This document shows, in pieces, positions 37,219-45,904 of a stretch of DNA of 64,000 nt. Location: the NCBI RefSeq assembly GCF_024580525.1, contig NZ_JANIKQ010000015.1, positions 1-64,000 on the forward strand. The letters run 5' to 3'. Each line of letters starts with the position of its first letter. Within the stretch, counting starts at the first letter, position 1. The notes beneath the pieces are model-generated. The model was not told where the DNA came from. It did no database searches and was given only the letters and a program-made list of their open reading frames with translations. A program made the translations under genes and the position numbers. Origin of the DNA: Neisseria dentiae. Lineage in GTDB: Bacteria > Pseudomonadota > Gammaproteobacteria > Burkholderiales > Neisseriaceae.

Positions 37219-37710
37219 TCAGCCGAGTTTGGTCAGCAGTTTGCCTAACAGATGTTGCAGCTGGGCGTAATCTTCATTGGTGAAGTCTTCCCACGCCTCG
37301 CCGCTCTTGCTGGAAATCTGCGGCCAGATTTTTTGGATAAAGGCTTCACCCTCAGCGGTTAATTTTAACACGATTTGGCGGCGGTCTTGTTGGTTGATGT
37401 GGCGCTCCACCCAGCCGCGCTCCACCATTTCGTCGGAAAGGCGGGTGGCGCTGGTGCGGGTTAAGTCCATCAAATCGCTCAGGCGCGAAGGCAGGATTTC
37501 GCTGTCGGGGCTCACATAAACCGCCATCATGGCAAACCACAGGTTTTCGTTGATGCCGAATTCTTTCAGGCTGTCGTTCAGGTGGCTGCTCAAGCGCTCC
37601 GTCACGACGCGCAGCAGGCGGCCGGATTGGGTTTGTTGTTCGGAAAATTCAGGCAGGCGCCCGGATAACAACCGTAGCGCATTAACCAGTTCGGCTTGTG
37701 AAAAACTCAT
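37219..37710 (-). CDS. MarR-family regulator
   Basis: A 163-residue winged-helix dimer regulator. The DNA-binding domain includes LPSRLSDLMDLTRTSATRLSDEMVERGWVER and the wing DRRQIVLKLTAEG (about 70-125). The start MSFSQAELVNAL at 37710 was chosen. It is cotranscribed with the outer-membrane channel gene and may control it in response to antimicrobial ligands, as EmrR/FarR-type proteins do. It does not read like meningococcal FarR in detail. Confidence 0.88.
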   Translation of the reverse strand: MSFSQAELVNALRLLSGRLPEFSEQQTQSGRLLRVVTERLSSHLNDSLKEFGINENLWFAMMAVYVSPDSEILPSRLSDLMDLTRTSATRLSDEMVERGWVERHINQQDRRQIVLKLTAEGEAFIQKIWPQISSKSGEAWEDFTNEDYAQLQHLLGKLLTKLG

Positions 37711-37760
37711 TATATTTCTCTTCTCAAATGATGTTGGCAAATTGATAATTTTGACAAAGT

Positions 37761-37772
37761 GCAGTTATCTGC
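37761..37772. promoter_or_regulatory. Small palindrome upstream of the MarR gene
   Basis: GCAGTTATCTGC is a 4-4-4 palindrome 51 bases before the MarR start, next to TTGTCA on the minus strand. A possible operator of the regulator. The 570-base gap to the riboswitch is AT-rich; a small hairpin GCAGCAC/GTGCTGC (37968-37984) is the only other structure noted. Confidence 0.3.
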
Positions 37773-38283
37773 TTTTAAATTTCTGTAAAATTGCTGTTTT
37801 TCACTTAAAATCGGCAATTTTTTTAATTTGGCTGCGGATATTTTAATCCTAATGTTTATAGTTTCTCAAAAAAACAGATAATCGGTTTACCTTTCTTACA
37901 AGCGGCTTGCTGTTGTCATAAAATAGGCTGCATGACCTGTCGGGGGGTAAAAATCAACCGTTTATCTGCAGCACCAAGTGCTGCTTGGGATTTTTCGGCG
38001 GGCAGTCCGCTGTATCCGGATCGGTTTTGCTTTTTTTAGAGTAGGTCCCCTATGTATAGTTCGGCGGAAAAACATATCTTTACGCATTATGCATTTATAA
38101 AAAACGAACGACATTTTAAAATTTTTTAAATTCAATATATTGGAAAAATTTATAAAATGCATGCCGATAAATTTGGTTTTGAACTCCCTGTTTCATAAAC
38201 CATTTTTAACAGTTTCGCTTTGTGCTTCCGCCTGCATGGCAATACAAATTGCTGCCTTTTGTATTAAAATGCAAAACTTTGCA

Positions 38284-38320
38284 TTGTGGTTCGCAAACCT
38301 CCCACATTAAAAAACTAAGG
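38284..38320 (+). promoter_or_regulatory. preQ1-I riboswitch
   Basis: The sequence matches the class I preQ1 aptamer: a P1 stem TGTGG/CCACA, the GGTTC and ACCTCCCA loop elements, and the A-rich tail AAAAAACTA that folds back as a pseudoknot. The tail runs into AAGGAA, the ribosome-binding site of queF, so binding of preQ1 would sequester it and reduce translation of the preQ1-consuming and preQ0-importing genes. Confidence 0.88.
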
Positions 38321-38330
38321 AACTTTCACT

Positions 38331-38807
38331 ATGACCCGAAGCAGCGACGAATTGCACGGCATCACTTTGCTGGGCAGTCAAAACATTTCGTACCGCACCG
38401 AATATGCGCCCGAAGTTTTGGAAGCATTCGACAACAAACATCCGGGCAATGATTATTTTGTCAAATTCATCTGTCCCGAATTTACCAGCCTGTGCCCGAT
38501 GACCGGCCAACCCGATTTCGCCACCATTTATATCCGCTATATTCCCGCCGAAAAAATGGTGGAAAGCAAATCGCTCAAGCTTTATCTGTTCAGTTTTCGC
38601 AATCACGGTGATTTTCATGAAGACTGTGTCAATATCATCATGAAAGATTTGATTGCGCTGATGCAGCCGAAATATATTGAGGTTTATGGTGAATTTACGC
38701 CGCGCGGCGGGATAGCCATCCACCCGTTCGCCAATTACGGCCGCCCGGGCACCGAATTCGAGCAGCTCGCCAAAACGCGTCTGTTTGCCCACGATGCGCA
38801 CGCATGA
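38331..38807 (+). CDS. queF: NADPH-dependent 7-cyano-7-deazaguanine reductase
   Basis: A 158-residue cytosolic tunnelling-fold enzyme that reduces preQ0 to preQ1 in queuosine synthesis. The signature includes [17 protein letters not shown] with the thioimide-forming Cys, [14 protein letters not shown] and HEDCVNII. This is the short, unimodular YkvM type. It is directly controlled by the preQ1 riboswitch upstream. Confidence 0.96.
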   Translation: MTRSSDELHGITLLGSQNISYRTEYAPEVLEAFDNKHPGNDYFVKFICPEFTSLCPMTGQPDFATIYIRYIPAEKMVESKSLKLYLFSFRNHGDFHEDCVNIIMKDLIALMQPKYIEVYGEFTPRGGIAIHPFANYGRPGTEFEQLAKTRLFAHDAHA

Positions 38808-38942
38808 GTGCGTACGGCGGCATTTCTGTATCAATATCTGCAATATTTTTAAAAACTGATTGAACGCTGTCTGTTGCAGTTGTTTGGTGGAGGCCGTCTG
38901 AAAAAGCGGCGCACCGCCGACACGGCGCAGGCAGGCGGGAGC

Positions 38943-39629
38943 ATGACTATGTATCGATTTACTTCTGCACAATTGCAAAAAGCCCTGATTTGGCTTGCCT
39001 TTTTTCATATTTTAATTATTGCGGCCAGCAATTATCTGGTGCAGTTTCCGTTTGAAGTGTTCGGATTCCACACCACTTGGGGGGCGTTTACGTTTCCGTT
39101 TATTTTTTTGGCCACCGATTTGACCGTGCGTATTTTCGGCCAGCGCCTTGCGCGTCGGATTATTTTTTGGGTGATGCTGCCGGCGTTGGCTTTGTCGTAT
39201 GCGGTGTCGGTGCTGTTTCACGAGGGTGCTTGGACGGGTTGGGCTGCGTTGGCTTCGTTTAACGGTTTTGTCGGCCGTATTGCGTTGGCCAGCTTTGCCG
39301 CGTATGCGCTCGGGCAGTTGCTGGATATTTTCGTGTTCAATAAATTGCGCCGCTTGAAGTCTTGGTGGATTGCGCCCACAGCTTCGACGTTTTTGGGCAA
39401 TGCGTTGGATACGTTGGTTTTCTTCGGTGTGGCTTTCTATGCCAGCAGCGATGCGTTTATGGCGGCAAACTGGCAGGAAATCGCTTTTATCGACTATCTG
39501 TTCAAGCTTGTTATCTGCACGCTGTTTTTCCTGCCTACTTACGGCATATTGTTGAACGTGCTGACGAAAAAGCTGACTACACTCAAGCAGCAGGAAGGAC
39601 AGGCAGCTTTGGCGGTTCAAGAGCATTGA
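38943..39629 (+). CDS. yhhQ: Queuosine-precursor transporter YhhQ
   Basis: A 228-residue inner-membrane protein with about six helices (COG1738/YhhQ family): NYLVQFPFEVFGFHTTWGAFTFPFIFLATDLTVRIFG is split over helices 1-2, with FLGNALDTLVFF later. YhhQ imports preQ0/preQ1, consistent with its place 135 bases behind queF and its riboswitch. The ATG at 38943 gives the family start; the upstream frame is DUS-containing non-coding DNA. Confidence 0.88.
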   Translation: MTMYRFTSAQLQKALIWLAFFHILIIAASNYLVQFPFEVFGFHTTWGAFTFPFIFLATDLTVRIFGQRLARRIIFWVMLPALALSYAVSVLFHEGAWTGWAALASFNGFVGRIALASFAAYALGQLLDIFVFNKLRRLKSWWIAPTASTFLGNALDTLVFFGVAFYASSDAFMAANWQEIAFIDYLFKLVICTLFFLPTYGILLNVLTKKLTTLKQQEGQAALAVQEH

Positions 39630-39654
39630 TGGGAAGAGCGGTATTGAAAAAGGC

Positions 39655-39799
39655 TGAGACCTTTGCAAAGTCCCCCATCTGCGGCGCATTTCTGCGTTGT
39701 GCGCTGCTCGCTCGCTTGCCTAACTTCATGTTATGTCTGCGCTCGCTGCGCTGCTACGCCTTGAACTGCATCCGCATCTGGGGGTTTGCAAAGGTCTCA
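39655..39799. repeat. Small element with TGAGACCTTTGCAAA ends
   Basis: TGAGACCTTTGCAAA at 39655 and TTTGCAAAGGTCTCA at 39785-39799 are exact inverted repeats, extended by CCCCCA-TCTGCGG on both sides. The 145-base interior is palindromic in part (GCTCGC, GCGCTC) and has no gene. An inverted DUS pair follows at once (39800-39831). Confidence 0.8.
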
Positions 39800-39855
39800 G
39801 GCCGTCTGAAAGTTTTCAGACGGCCTTTGGTATTTTGATTCGGTTGATATTGGAG

Positions 39856-39930
39856 TGGCCCCGCCGACAGGAATCGAACCTGTATTTTACGCTTAGGAGG
39901 CATACGTTCTATCCGTTGAACTACGGCGGG
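39856..39930 (-). tRNA. tRNA-Arg(CCT)
   Basis: Read on the minus strand: acceptor CCCGCCG/CGGCGGG, D-arm GTTCAACGGATAGAAC, anticodon stem TATGC/GCGTA enclosing CTCCTAA (anticodon CCT), T-loop GTTCGATTCC, and encoded CCA. Confidence 0.94.
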
Positions 39931-39951
39931 GTTTTCAAACAAAACAGCAGG

Positions 39952-40926
39952 TTAAGAAACCCGCGCCAGCGATTCTTGCGCCAGCGCGCGCATGGCCCGG
40001 GTAACTTCGTTATCGGGCAGGGTATCTAGGCAGGCCACCGCTTTTTCAACGGCTTTGGCGGCTTCGGCGGCGGCGTAGGCCAGTGCGTCGGAATTTTTCA
40101 CATAACCGTAGATTTTTTCAAAATAACTGCGGTCGGCATTTTGCAGGGCGGCGCGTACGTCGGCGGCCACCGCTTCGCTGCCTTGCTGCATCAGGTAAAT
40201 CAGCGGCAGTGTGGGTTTGCCCTCGGCCAAATCGTCGCCGACGTTCTTGCCGATTTCGTCGGGATGGCCGGAATAATCCAGTACGTCGTCGATAATTTGG
40301 AAAGCGGTTCCGACATACATGCCATAATCTTTCAATGCCTGCTCCTGATCGGGTGCGGCACCCGCCAAAATCGCGCCCACTTGTGCGGCGGCTTCGAACA
40401 GCTTGGCAGTTTTATATTGGATAACCTGCACATATTCGGCTTCGGTGATGTCGGTATTGCCGATGTTCATCAGCTGCATCACTTCGCCTTCGGCAATGAT
40501 ATTGGTGGCGTCGGCCATCACTTCCAGAATCTTCATACTGCCCGAACCTACCATCAGCTGGAAGGCGCGGGTGTAAAGAAAGTCGCCAACCAGCACGGCC
40601 GCGGCATTGCCGAACAGGTTGTTGGCGGTTTTGCGGCCGCGGCGCAGCTCGCTTTCGTCCACCACGTCGTCGTGCAGCAGTGTGGAGGTGTGGATGAATT
40701 CCACCATGGCGGCCAGCGAATACAGTTTTTCACCGTCGTAACCCAAAGCCTTGCCCGCCAGAATCGTGATAATCGGGCGCAGGCGTTTGCCGCCGGCGCT
40801 GATGATGTAGGTGCCGATTTGCGAAATCAGCGCCACTTCAGACTGTACGGCCTGGTTGATGACCACGTTGACCTTGGCGAGGTCGTCGTTGAGGTGGCGT
40901 TGGAAGTAGGGCAGGTTTTCGAGCAT
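39952..40926 (-). CDS. ispB: Octaprenyl diphosphate synthase
   Basis: A 324-residue all-helical trans-prenyltransferase that makes the side chain of ubiquinone. The first Asp-rich motif is LLHDDVVDE and the second QIIDDVLDY; GGKRLRP precedes the first. Length and N-terminus MLENLPYFQRHLNDDLAKV are normal. It is divergent from rplU-rpmA, its usual neighbours. Confidence 0.95.
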   Translation of the reverse strand: MLENLPYFQRHLNDDLAKVNVVINQAVQSEVALISQIGTYIISAGGKRLRPIITILAGKALGYDGEKLYSLAAMVEFIHTSTLLHDDVVDESELRRGRKTANNLFGNAAAVLVGDFLYTRAFQLMVGSGSMKILEVMADATNIIAEGEVMQLMNIGNTDITEAEYVQVIQYKTAKLFEAAAQVGAILAGAAPDQEQALKDYGMYVGTAFQIIDDVLDYSGHPDEIGKNVGDDLAEGKPTLPLIYLMQQGSEAVAADVRAALQNADRSYFEKIYGYVKNSDALAYAAAEAAKAVEKAVACLDTLPDNEVTRAMRALAQESLARVS

Positions 40927-41067
40927 GGCGTTTGCGGGTTCGGTTGGTCAAAACAAAAGACGGGAGAAAGAAAATATGCAGCGCGCGATTATAGCAGCAA
41001 TCATACCCGCACGCACCGCCGCAGCCGTATTTTTCAGACGGCCTGTGTTGGGTGGAGAAAATAAACT

Positions 41068-41096
41068 TTGACAAAACAGGCAAATAAACATAAAAT
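41068..41096 (+). promoter_or_regulatory. Promoter of rplU-rpmA
   Basis: Perfect TTGACA (41068-41073), 17-base spacer, and TAAAAT (41091-41096), 58 bases before the rplU ATG. Confidence 0.8.
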
Positions 41097-41153
41097 GCAC
41101 GGCTTCGCGCATGGTGCGCGGATATTTGAACCAAAACCCTTATGGAGTTGAGT

Positions 41154-41462
41154 ATGTACGCGGTCGTAAAAACCGGCGGTAAACAATACAAAGTTACCGT
41201 TGGCCAAAAATTGAAAGTAGAACAGATACCAGCCGAACTCGACAGCCAAATCGAACTGAATGAAGTTTTGATGATTGCTGACGGCGAATCTGTAAAAGTG
41301 GGCGCACCCTTTATCGAAGGCGCTAAAGTAACTGCCAAAGTCGTGGCTCACGGTCGTGGCGAGAAAGTACGCATTTTCAAAATGCGCCGTCGCAAACACT
41401 ACCAAAAACGTCAAGGTCACCGCCAGAATTTCACCCAAATCGAAATCGTGGCAATCGCTTAA
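41154..41462 (+). CDS. rplU: 50S ribosomal protein L21
   Basis: A 102-residue 23S rRNA-binding protein. It starts [18 protein letters not shown] and ends in the basic [19 protein letters not shown] region typical of L21. The ATG at 41154 with TATGGAG upstream is used; a TTG... longer frame from 41142 lacks support. rpmA follows by 22 bases. Confidence 0.98.
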   Translation: MYAVVKTGGKQYKVTVGQKLKVEQIPAELDSQIELNEVLMIADGESVKVGAPFIEGAKVTAKVVAHGRGEKVRIFKMRRRKHYQKRQGHRQNFTQIEIVAIA

Positions 41463-41484
41463 TTAATCATCAGGAGTAAGTAAT

Positions 41485-41757
41485 ATGGCAACCAAAAAAG
41501 CTGGTGGTAGCTCTAAAAACGGCCGCGATTCAGAAGCCAAACGCCTGGGTGTGAAAGCCTACGGCAACGAACTGATTCCCGCCGGTTCCATCATCATCCG
41601 CCAACGCGGCACCAAATTCCACGCCGGTGAAAACGTGGGCATGGGCAAAGACCATACCCTGTTTGCCAAAGTGGACGGTTATGTGGAATTCAAAACCAAA
41701 GGCGCGCTGAACCGCAAAACCGTAAGCGTCCGCCCCTACACCGGTGCCGACGAATAA
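41485..41757 (+). CDS. rpmA: 50S ribosomal protein L27
   Basis: A 90-residue protein whose N-terminus reaches the peptidyl-transferase centre. It begins [20 protein letters not shown] and contains [28 protein letters not shown] precedes the ATG. The N-terminus has no cleavable extension, as in other proteobacteria. Confidence 0.98.
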   Translation: MATKKAGGSSKNGRDSEAKRLGVKAYGNELIPAGSIIIRQRGTKFHAGENVGMGKDHTLFAKVDGYVEFKTKGALNRKTVSVRPYTGADE

Positions 41758-41781
41758 GCGTTTAACGTTTCCGCATCCGTT

Positions 41782-41810
41782 AAAAACCGCACATTGATGT
41801 GCGGTTTTTT
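41782..41810 (+). terminator. rpmA terminator
   Basis: AAAAACCGCACA, TTGA, TGTGCGGTTTTTT forms an 8-10 bp stem with a T run. Confidence 0.9.
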
Positions 41811-41890
41811 ATTTGGTTTGGGTGGCCGTTGAGGCGGCTGGTTTTTCAGACGGCCTGTAATCAGAGGCCTTTGCAAAATTTTTTGAGGCC

Positions 41891-42047
41891 GAGACTTTTG
41901 CAAAAATACCCTTAAGGCCGTCTGAAATGCTTAAATTCCGCCATTAGCTTCGCAAGTCCGCTGCACTACCCCCGCGCAGCGGACTTGCGAAGCTAATGAC
42001 GAGACAAAAATGTTTTCAGGTTCGAATCGGCTTTTTGCAAAGGCTTC
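41891..42047. repeat. GAGACTTTTGCAAAA-type element with an internal 23-bp inverted repeat
   Basis: The ends GAGACTTTTGCAAAA and TTTTTGCAAAGGCTTC are degenerate versions of those at 39655 and 56792. The interior holds CATTAGCTTCGCAAGTCCGC... (41942-41964), exactly complementary to 41976-41998 across an 11-base loop, and one DUS. It shares about 50 bases with the element at 24209. Confidence 0.75.
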
Positions 42048-42075
42048 AATCTGTCAATGTTAATAAAAAGGTACA

Positions 42076-42106
42076 CGTCATACTCAGGGGTGGCCTGAGT
42101 ATGACG
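42076..42106 (-). terminator. Terminator of the beta-helix gene
   Basis: CGTCATACTCAGG / CCTGAGTATGACG is a perfect 13-bp stem with a five-base loop. On the minus strand it is followed by a short T run (CCTTTTTATT), 26 bases after the stop of the beta-helix gene. Confidence 0.7.
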
Positions 42107-42131
42107 AACTGCTGCCAAGTAAGTGGTTTAA

Positions 42132-44246
42132 CTATAGTAAAACGGCCGCCGGCTCTTCCTGAACCACTGTGCTGCCGGCTAATGCCGATACATCGTAGCT
42201 TTGGTCGGTTGTGCCGGTAGGGATGGCTTCAACGGTGCCGATGCCCAAGTTGCCCAGATCTACCGGATTGCTGCTGTCTAATATTTCGGCTGCCAAGCCG
42301 CTGCTTCCTGCTTGCGGCGTATCGGTGGCGCTTGCGGCAGCCAGCGTGCCGGTGTTGATCACGATATTTTCTGAGGCGGTTTGGCTGAAGGTGGTGGCGC
42401 CGATATCTGCGGTGGGAGCGGTGCCGGCGGAAGGAATGTCGTCTAACACGCTTTCGTCGGGCGTGGTGCCGGCGGAAACCGCTTCGGTTAACAGGGCTGC
42501 TTTTTTGAGGGCGGCCACCGATGCGACGGTGGCGCCGTTGTTGCCGACGATGCCTGCGGCTTCGCTGTGGGTGTTGGAAATAACGCGCGGTAGGGTGATT
42601 TGCTCTGTTTTTAGCCAATCGCCGTTTTCAAAGGCAGTAGGTGAGTCGGTGTCGAATGAATTATCGACAATAGTTAAGCGGCCTTTATAACTTTGACTGG
42701 TGCCGGTAGCCCGGATAACCGGTTGGGAGGGCTGCCCGCCGCCTACGTTGAACGTGTTGCTGGTTATGGAAATAGTGGCGGCATTGTTTTCAACAGTAAC
42801 TGCTTTGGTAGCCCCTTCGGCCTGATTAATTTTCAGAGTGTTGTTGTCAATGGTAACGCTGCCGTTAAGGCGGTTGGCATTTTGCTTTTCTTCGATATAG
42901 ATCGGAGCAGCATTGGTTTTGGTAACCGACATATTGTTACCGATAATGCGAACGTTCCCCGCTCCGGGGCCGGTTTCGATGGCGGTCGTGTGAGAGTTGT
43001 CGGATTTTCCGAATACGCTGATTAAGTTGTCGGATGAAGTACCGGTGATTTTGTTGTTGAGAATATTTAAGGCGTAGCTTACGTCTTTCTCATTGTTGCG
43101 CGCTTCGATGGCGCGGGTGATGCCGGTGCCGTCGGTGAGGTTGCTGATGGTGTTGTTGCTGATATCGAACACGCCGGCCTTGGGGTTGATAAACTTTTGC
43201 CAGTCTTGGGCTTTGTTTTCCAGCTTGATGGCGCGGTAGCCGATGTAGTCGCTGCCGGCATCGGGCACGCCGGCGTTGTCGTCTCTGGTGAGGCGGAACG
43301 ACGGGTCTTGCTTGATGGTGTTGTTTTGGATGGTAACTTTATCCATGCTGAACTGACGGTTCTCTACGGCGATGCCATACATGCGGTCGCCGTTTAATGT
43401 GTTGTTTTTAATAACGACATTGTTGCCGTCGTGCGAGTCTATGCCTTTACGGTAGTTGTGGTTGGTGGTGTTGCCGGTGATGGCGACACCGTTGTTGTAA
43501 CTGCCTGCCATCAGTGAAATGCCGTAGCCTGTGCCGCCGTCTTTCGCATGGCCGTTCCATGCCAGCGTGTTGTTTTCGGCGGTAAAGCTTTTTTGAAACG
43601 CGACCATCACACCTGCCACGCGGTTGTGGTGCAGGTTGCTGTCGATGATTTTGTTGTTGTCGCCGGTGGGCAGTTGTGTTGCGGTGATTTTGCCGTTGAT
43701 CAGGTTGTCTTTAGCGCCGCCGGATATGGCGCTGGTGGAGGTAAATAATACGCCGGCACGGTTGGCGCCGGATACTTCTACCTTGCTGATTAAGGTGTGA
43801 TCGGCATCGTTTACGACAATGCCGCTGACTTTGCCGAAGTAGCTTTGCCCCGCACGGTAGAAGTCGGTGGCGCTGGTGTGTTTGTATTGTACGGAAAGGT
43901 CGGAAACGAATTTGCCGTTTTGACCGTTAATCCAAATGCCGGCTTTTTCCGGCTCGGTGGCATTGCTTTCGGGGTTGTGCACGCCGGTTTGTTTGTGGGT
44001 GAACAGAACTTTGGTTTTACCCATGCCGTCGCCGAAAATACCGGTTACGTTTTTCGTGGCAGCGTTGATTTCGATGGCGCCGGTGATGGTGATGGTGCCG
44101 GTTAAATACAGAGCTGCTTTTTCTTTATGGGCGGCCGCCAGCGCGGCTTTAATGGCATCATTATAGGTGTTGGTTGCGGTTTTGAAATCGCGGATATCAA
44201 CATATTTCCCGTGCTTTGCGTGGGTACGCACAACATAGTTCGCCAT
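42132..44246 (-). CDS. Large right-handed beta-helix protein, unknown role
   Basis: A 704-residue protein. Residues 1-60 resemble the N-terminal cap of pectate-lyase/epimerase proteins (YVDIRDFKTATNTYNDAIKAAL, YLTGTITI). About 60-560 is a run of beta-helix coils with Asn-ladder motifs (ITGNTTNH, IKNNTLNGDRMYGIAVENR, IQNNTIKQ, ISNNTISNL, ILNNKITG). The C-terminal 140 residues are Ala/Thr/Ser-rich and end SALAGSTVVQEEPAAVLL. There is no N-terminal signal peptide, so it is cytoplasmic, type I-secreted or phage-derived. The fold is clear; polysaccharide lyase, C5-epimerase and tailspike are all possible. Codon and base use are less GC-rich than in its neighbours. Confidence 0.75.
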   Translation of the reverse strand: MANYVVRTHAKHGKYVDIRDFKTATNTYNDAIKAALAAAHKEKAALYLTGTITITGAIEINAATKNVTGIFGDGMGKTKVLFTHKQTGVHNPESNATEPEKAGIWINGQNGKFVSDLSVQYKHTSATDFYRAGQSYFGKVSGIVVNDADHTLISKVEVSGANRAGVLFTSTSAISGGAKDNLINGKITATQLPTGDNNKIIDSNLHHNRVAGVMVAFQKSFTAENNTLAWNGHAKDGGTGYGISLMAGSYNNGVAITGNTTNHNYRKGIDSHDGNNVVIKNNTLNGDRMYGIAVENRQFSMDKVTIQNNTIKQDPSFRLTRDDNAGVPDAGSDYIGYRAIKLENKAQDWQKFINPKAGVFDISNNTISNLTDGTGITRAIEARNNEKDVSYALNILNNKITGTSSDNLISVFGKSDNSHTTAIETGPGAGNVRIIGNNMSVTKTNAAPIYIEEKQNANRLNGSVTIDNNTLKINQAEGATKAVTVENNAATISITSNTFNVGGGQPSQPVIRATGTSQSYKGRLTIVDNSFDTDSPTAFENGDWLKTEQITLPRVISNTHSEAAGIVGNNGATVASVAALKKAALLTEAVSAGTTPDESVLDDIPSAGTAPTADIGATTFSQTASENIVINTGTLAAASATDTPQAGSSGLAAEILDSSNPVDLGNLGIGTVEAIPTGTTDQSYDVSALAGSTVVQEEPAAVLL

Positions 44247-44627
44247 AAATTATTGTTCTCCTGGTTAAACAAGTGATTGATGCATAAAGAATATTAAAGC
44301 AGGGAAGTATATGGGGTTTCGACATGGTAAAAAAGGGGAAGATTGGCGAGGTTGTTTGAATACCGTTTGCCGCAATATCTGTCTTTGTATTTTTTAACAA
44401 AAGCAACCTTGAAAAATAGAGGGATGTTTTTTTGTTTTCCTAAAAATTTTAAACATTAACCCGATTAAATATGATGATCGGCAATGTGTTTGATTCTTTT
44501 TTCATTTTTAGAGCTTTTATTGTTATTGTTTGTTAAATTTTGTTTTTATGGAGGCAGCTTGATTTTTTATTGGGGATTTCCGTTAAAATCGACCGCATTT
44601 GCTTGATAAGGCCGTCTGAAAACTTGG
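44247..44627. other. AT-rich intergenic region between divergent genes
   Basis: 381 bases with T-rich stretches and no gene. A DUS lies at about 44609. TAAAAT at 44585-44590 may be the -10 of waaQ. No clear repeat was found. Confidence 0.5.
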
Positions 44628-45704
44628 GTGATGATGACTTCAAAAAAACCAAAACGTATTCTGATTATCAAACTGCGCCACCACGGCGATGTGTTGTTGA
44701 CCACGCCGGTGGCCGACCGCATCAAACATGCCTATCCCGATTGCACCGTCGATATGCTGGTGTATCAGGAAACCGCCGATATTCTGCGCGACAACCGCCA
44801 GATCAACCGTATTTTCACCATCGACCGCCAATGGAAAAAACAGGGCTTGTGCCGCCAATTGGCGCATGAACGGGCATTGCTGGCCGGTTTGAAAGCACAG
44901 CGCTACGATTGGGTGTTCAATCTTTCCGACCAATGGCGTGCGGCGGCGGTGGCCAAATTGTGCGGCAGGAACAGCGGCGGTTTGTGCTACGGTAAACGCG
45001 ACAACGCGCTATGGCGCTTCTGCCACAGCGAGTTGAGCGAAGACTTGGGGCATGAACACCATATCGTCGAACACAATCTCGCCGTATTGCGTCCGCTGCA
45101 ATTGGCCGACGGTTACCGCCCGCGCGTGTGCATGGAAATCGCGCCCGACACGCGCAGCAGTTTGCAGGCCAAGCTGCGGGAACAAGGTTGGCGGGGCGAG
45201 TCTTATGTGTTGATGCACCCAGGTTCGCGCTGGGTATTTAAGTGTTGGGAAAACGGTAAAACCGCCGAACTGCTGCAACGTTTGCTCGATAGCGGCCGCC
45301 ATTTGGTGCTGACCGCTGCCCCCGATGCCGGCGAGCTGGCTATGCTGGCGGATATTGCAGGCCGTCTGAAAGCGCCGCAGGGCGTGCATATATGGATTTT
45401 GTCGGGCTGCCTGAGCCTGCGCGAGCTGGCGGCGGCAATCGACGGTGCCGAACTGTTTATCGGTGTCGATTCCGTGCCCATGCACATGGCGGCCGCGCTG
45501 GATAAGCCCCAAGTGGCGCTGTTCGGCCCGAGTTGGGTGAGCCGTTGGCGGCCTTATTCGGAGCGTGCCGAGGTGGTGTGGGCGGGGGATTTCGGCGATT
45601 TGCCCCATCCCGACAGTATCGACACCAACGATCAAACCCGCCTGTTGGGCGCGATTCCGGTTGATGCCGTGTGGCAGGCGGTGCAGAAGCGGTTGGGGGA
45701 ATAG
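44628..45704 (+). CDS. waaQ: Lipooligosaccharide heptosyltransferase (WaaQ/RfaQ type)
   Basis: A 358-residue GT9-family inner-membrane-associated glycosyltransferase that adds heptose from ADP-heptose to the LOS core. It has ILIIKLRHHGDVLLTTPVA at the N-terminus, MHPGSRWVFKCW in the middle, and LSGCLSLRELAAAIDGAELFIGVDSVPMHMAAALDKPQVALFGPS as the donor-site block (cited in parts). The C-terminal LLGAIPVDAVW is typical of RfaQ. The GTG... alternatives were rejected for the ATG pair at 44628-44633. It uses product of the hldC/gmhA pathway also encoded in this window. Confidence 0.87.
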   Translation: MMMTSKKPKRILIIKLRHHGDVLLTTPVADRIKHAYPDCTVDMLVYQETADILRDNRQINRIFTIDRQWKKQGLCRQLAHERALLAGLKAQRYDWVFNLSDQWRAAAVAKLCGRNSGGLCYGKRDNALWRFCHSELSEDLGHEHHIVEHNLAVLRPLQLADGYRPRVCMEIAPDTRSSLQAKLREQGWRGESYVLMHPGSRWVFKCWENGKTAELLQRLLDSGRHLVLTAAPDAGELAMLADIAGRLKAPQGVHIWILSGCLSLRELAAAIDGAELFIGVDSVPMHMAAALDKPQVALFGPSWVSRWRPYSERAEVVWAGDFGDLPHPDSIDTNDQTRLLGAIPVDAVWQAVQKRLGE

Positions 45705-45854
45705 GGCGGCGGTTTACTTTGTTTCGTTATGGTTAAACCACTTGCTTAATAACCGTTTTATCATATTCGGAGCAAGCCCGAGAATAACGTAATCCGTAGC
45801 GAAAATAAGTTTTCGCTGCAAGGGAGCAGGGGCATGAAGGCCGTCTGAAAACAG

Positions 45855-45888
45855 AAAAACCTGTTTGAGTATGTTCAAACAGGTTTTT
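45855..45888. terminator. Bidirectional terminator
   Basis: AAAAACCTGTTTGA, GTATGT, TCAAACAGGTTTTT: a perfect 14-bp stem with A/T flanks, between the convergent waaQ and cytochrome genes. Confidence 0.9.
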
Positions 45889-45904
45889 CGCATTAACGGG
45901 CGGT

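Noticed and set aside
42132..44246. Autotransporter
   Set aside because: No signal peptide and no C-terminal beta-barrel with terminal aromatic residue; only the beta-helix passenger-like fold is shared.
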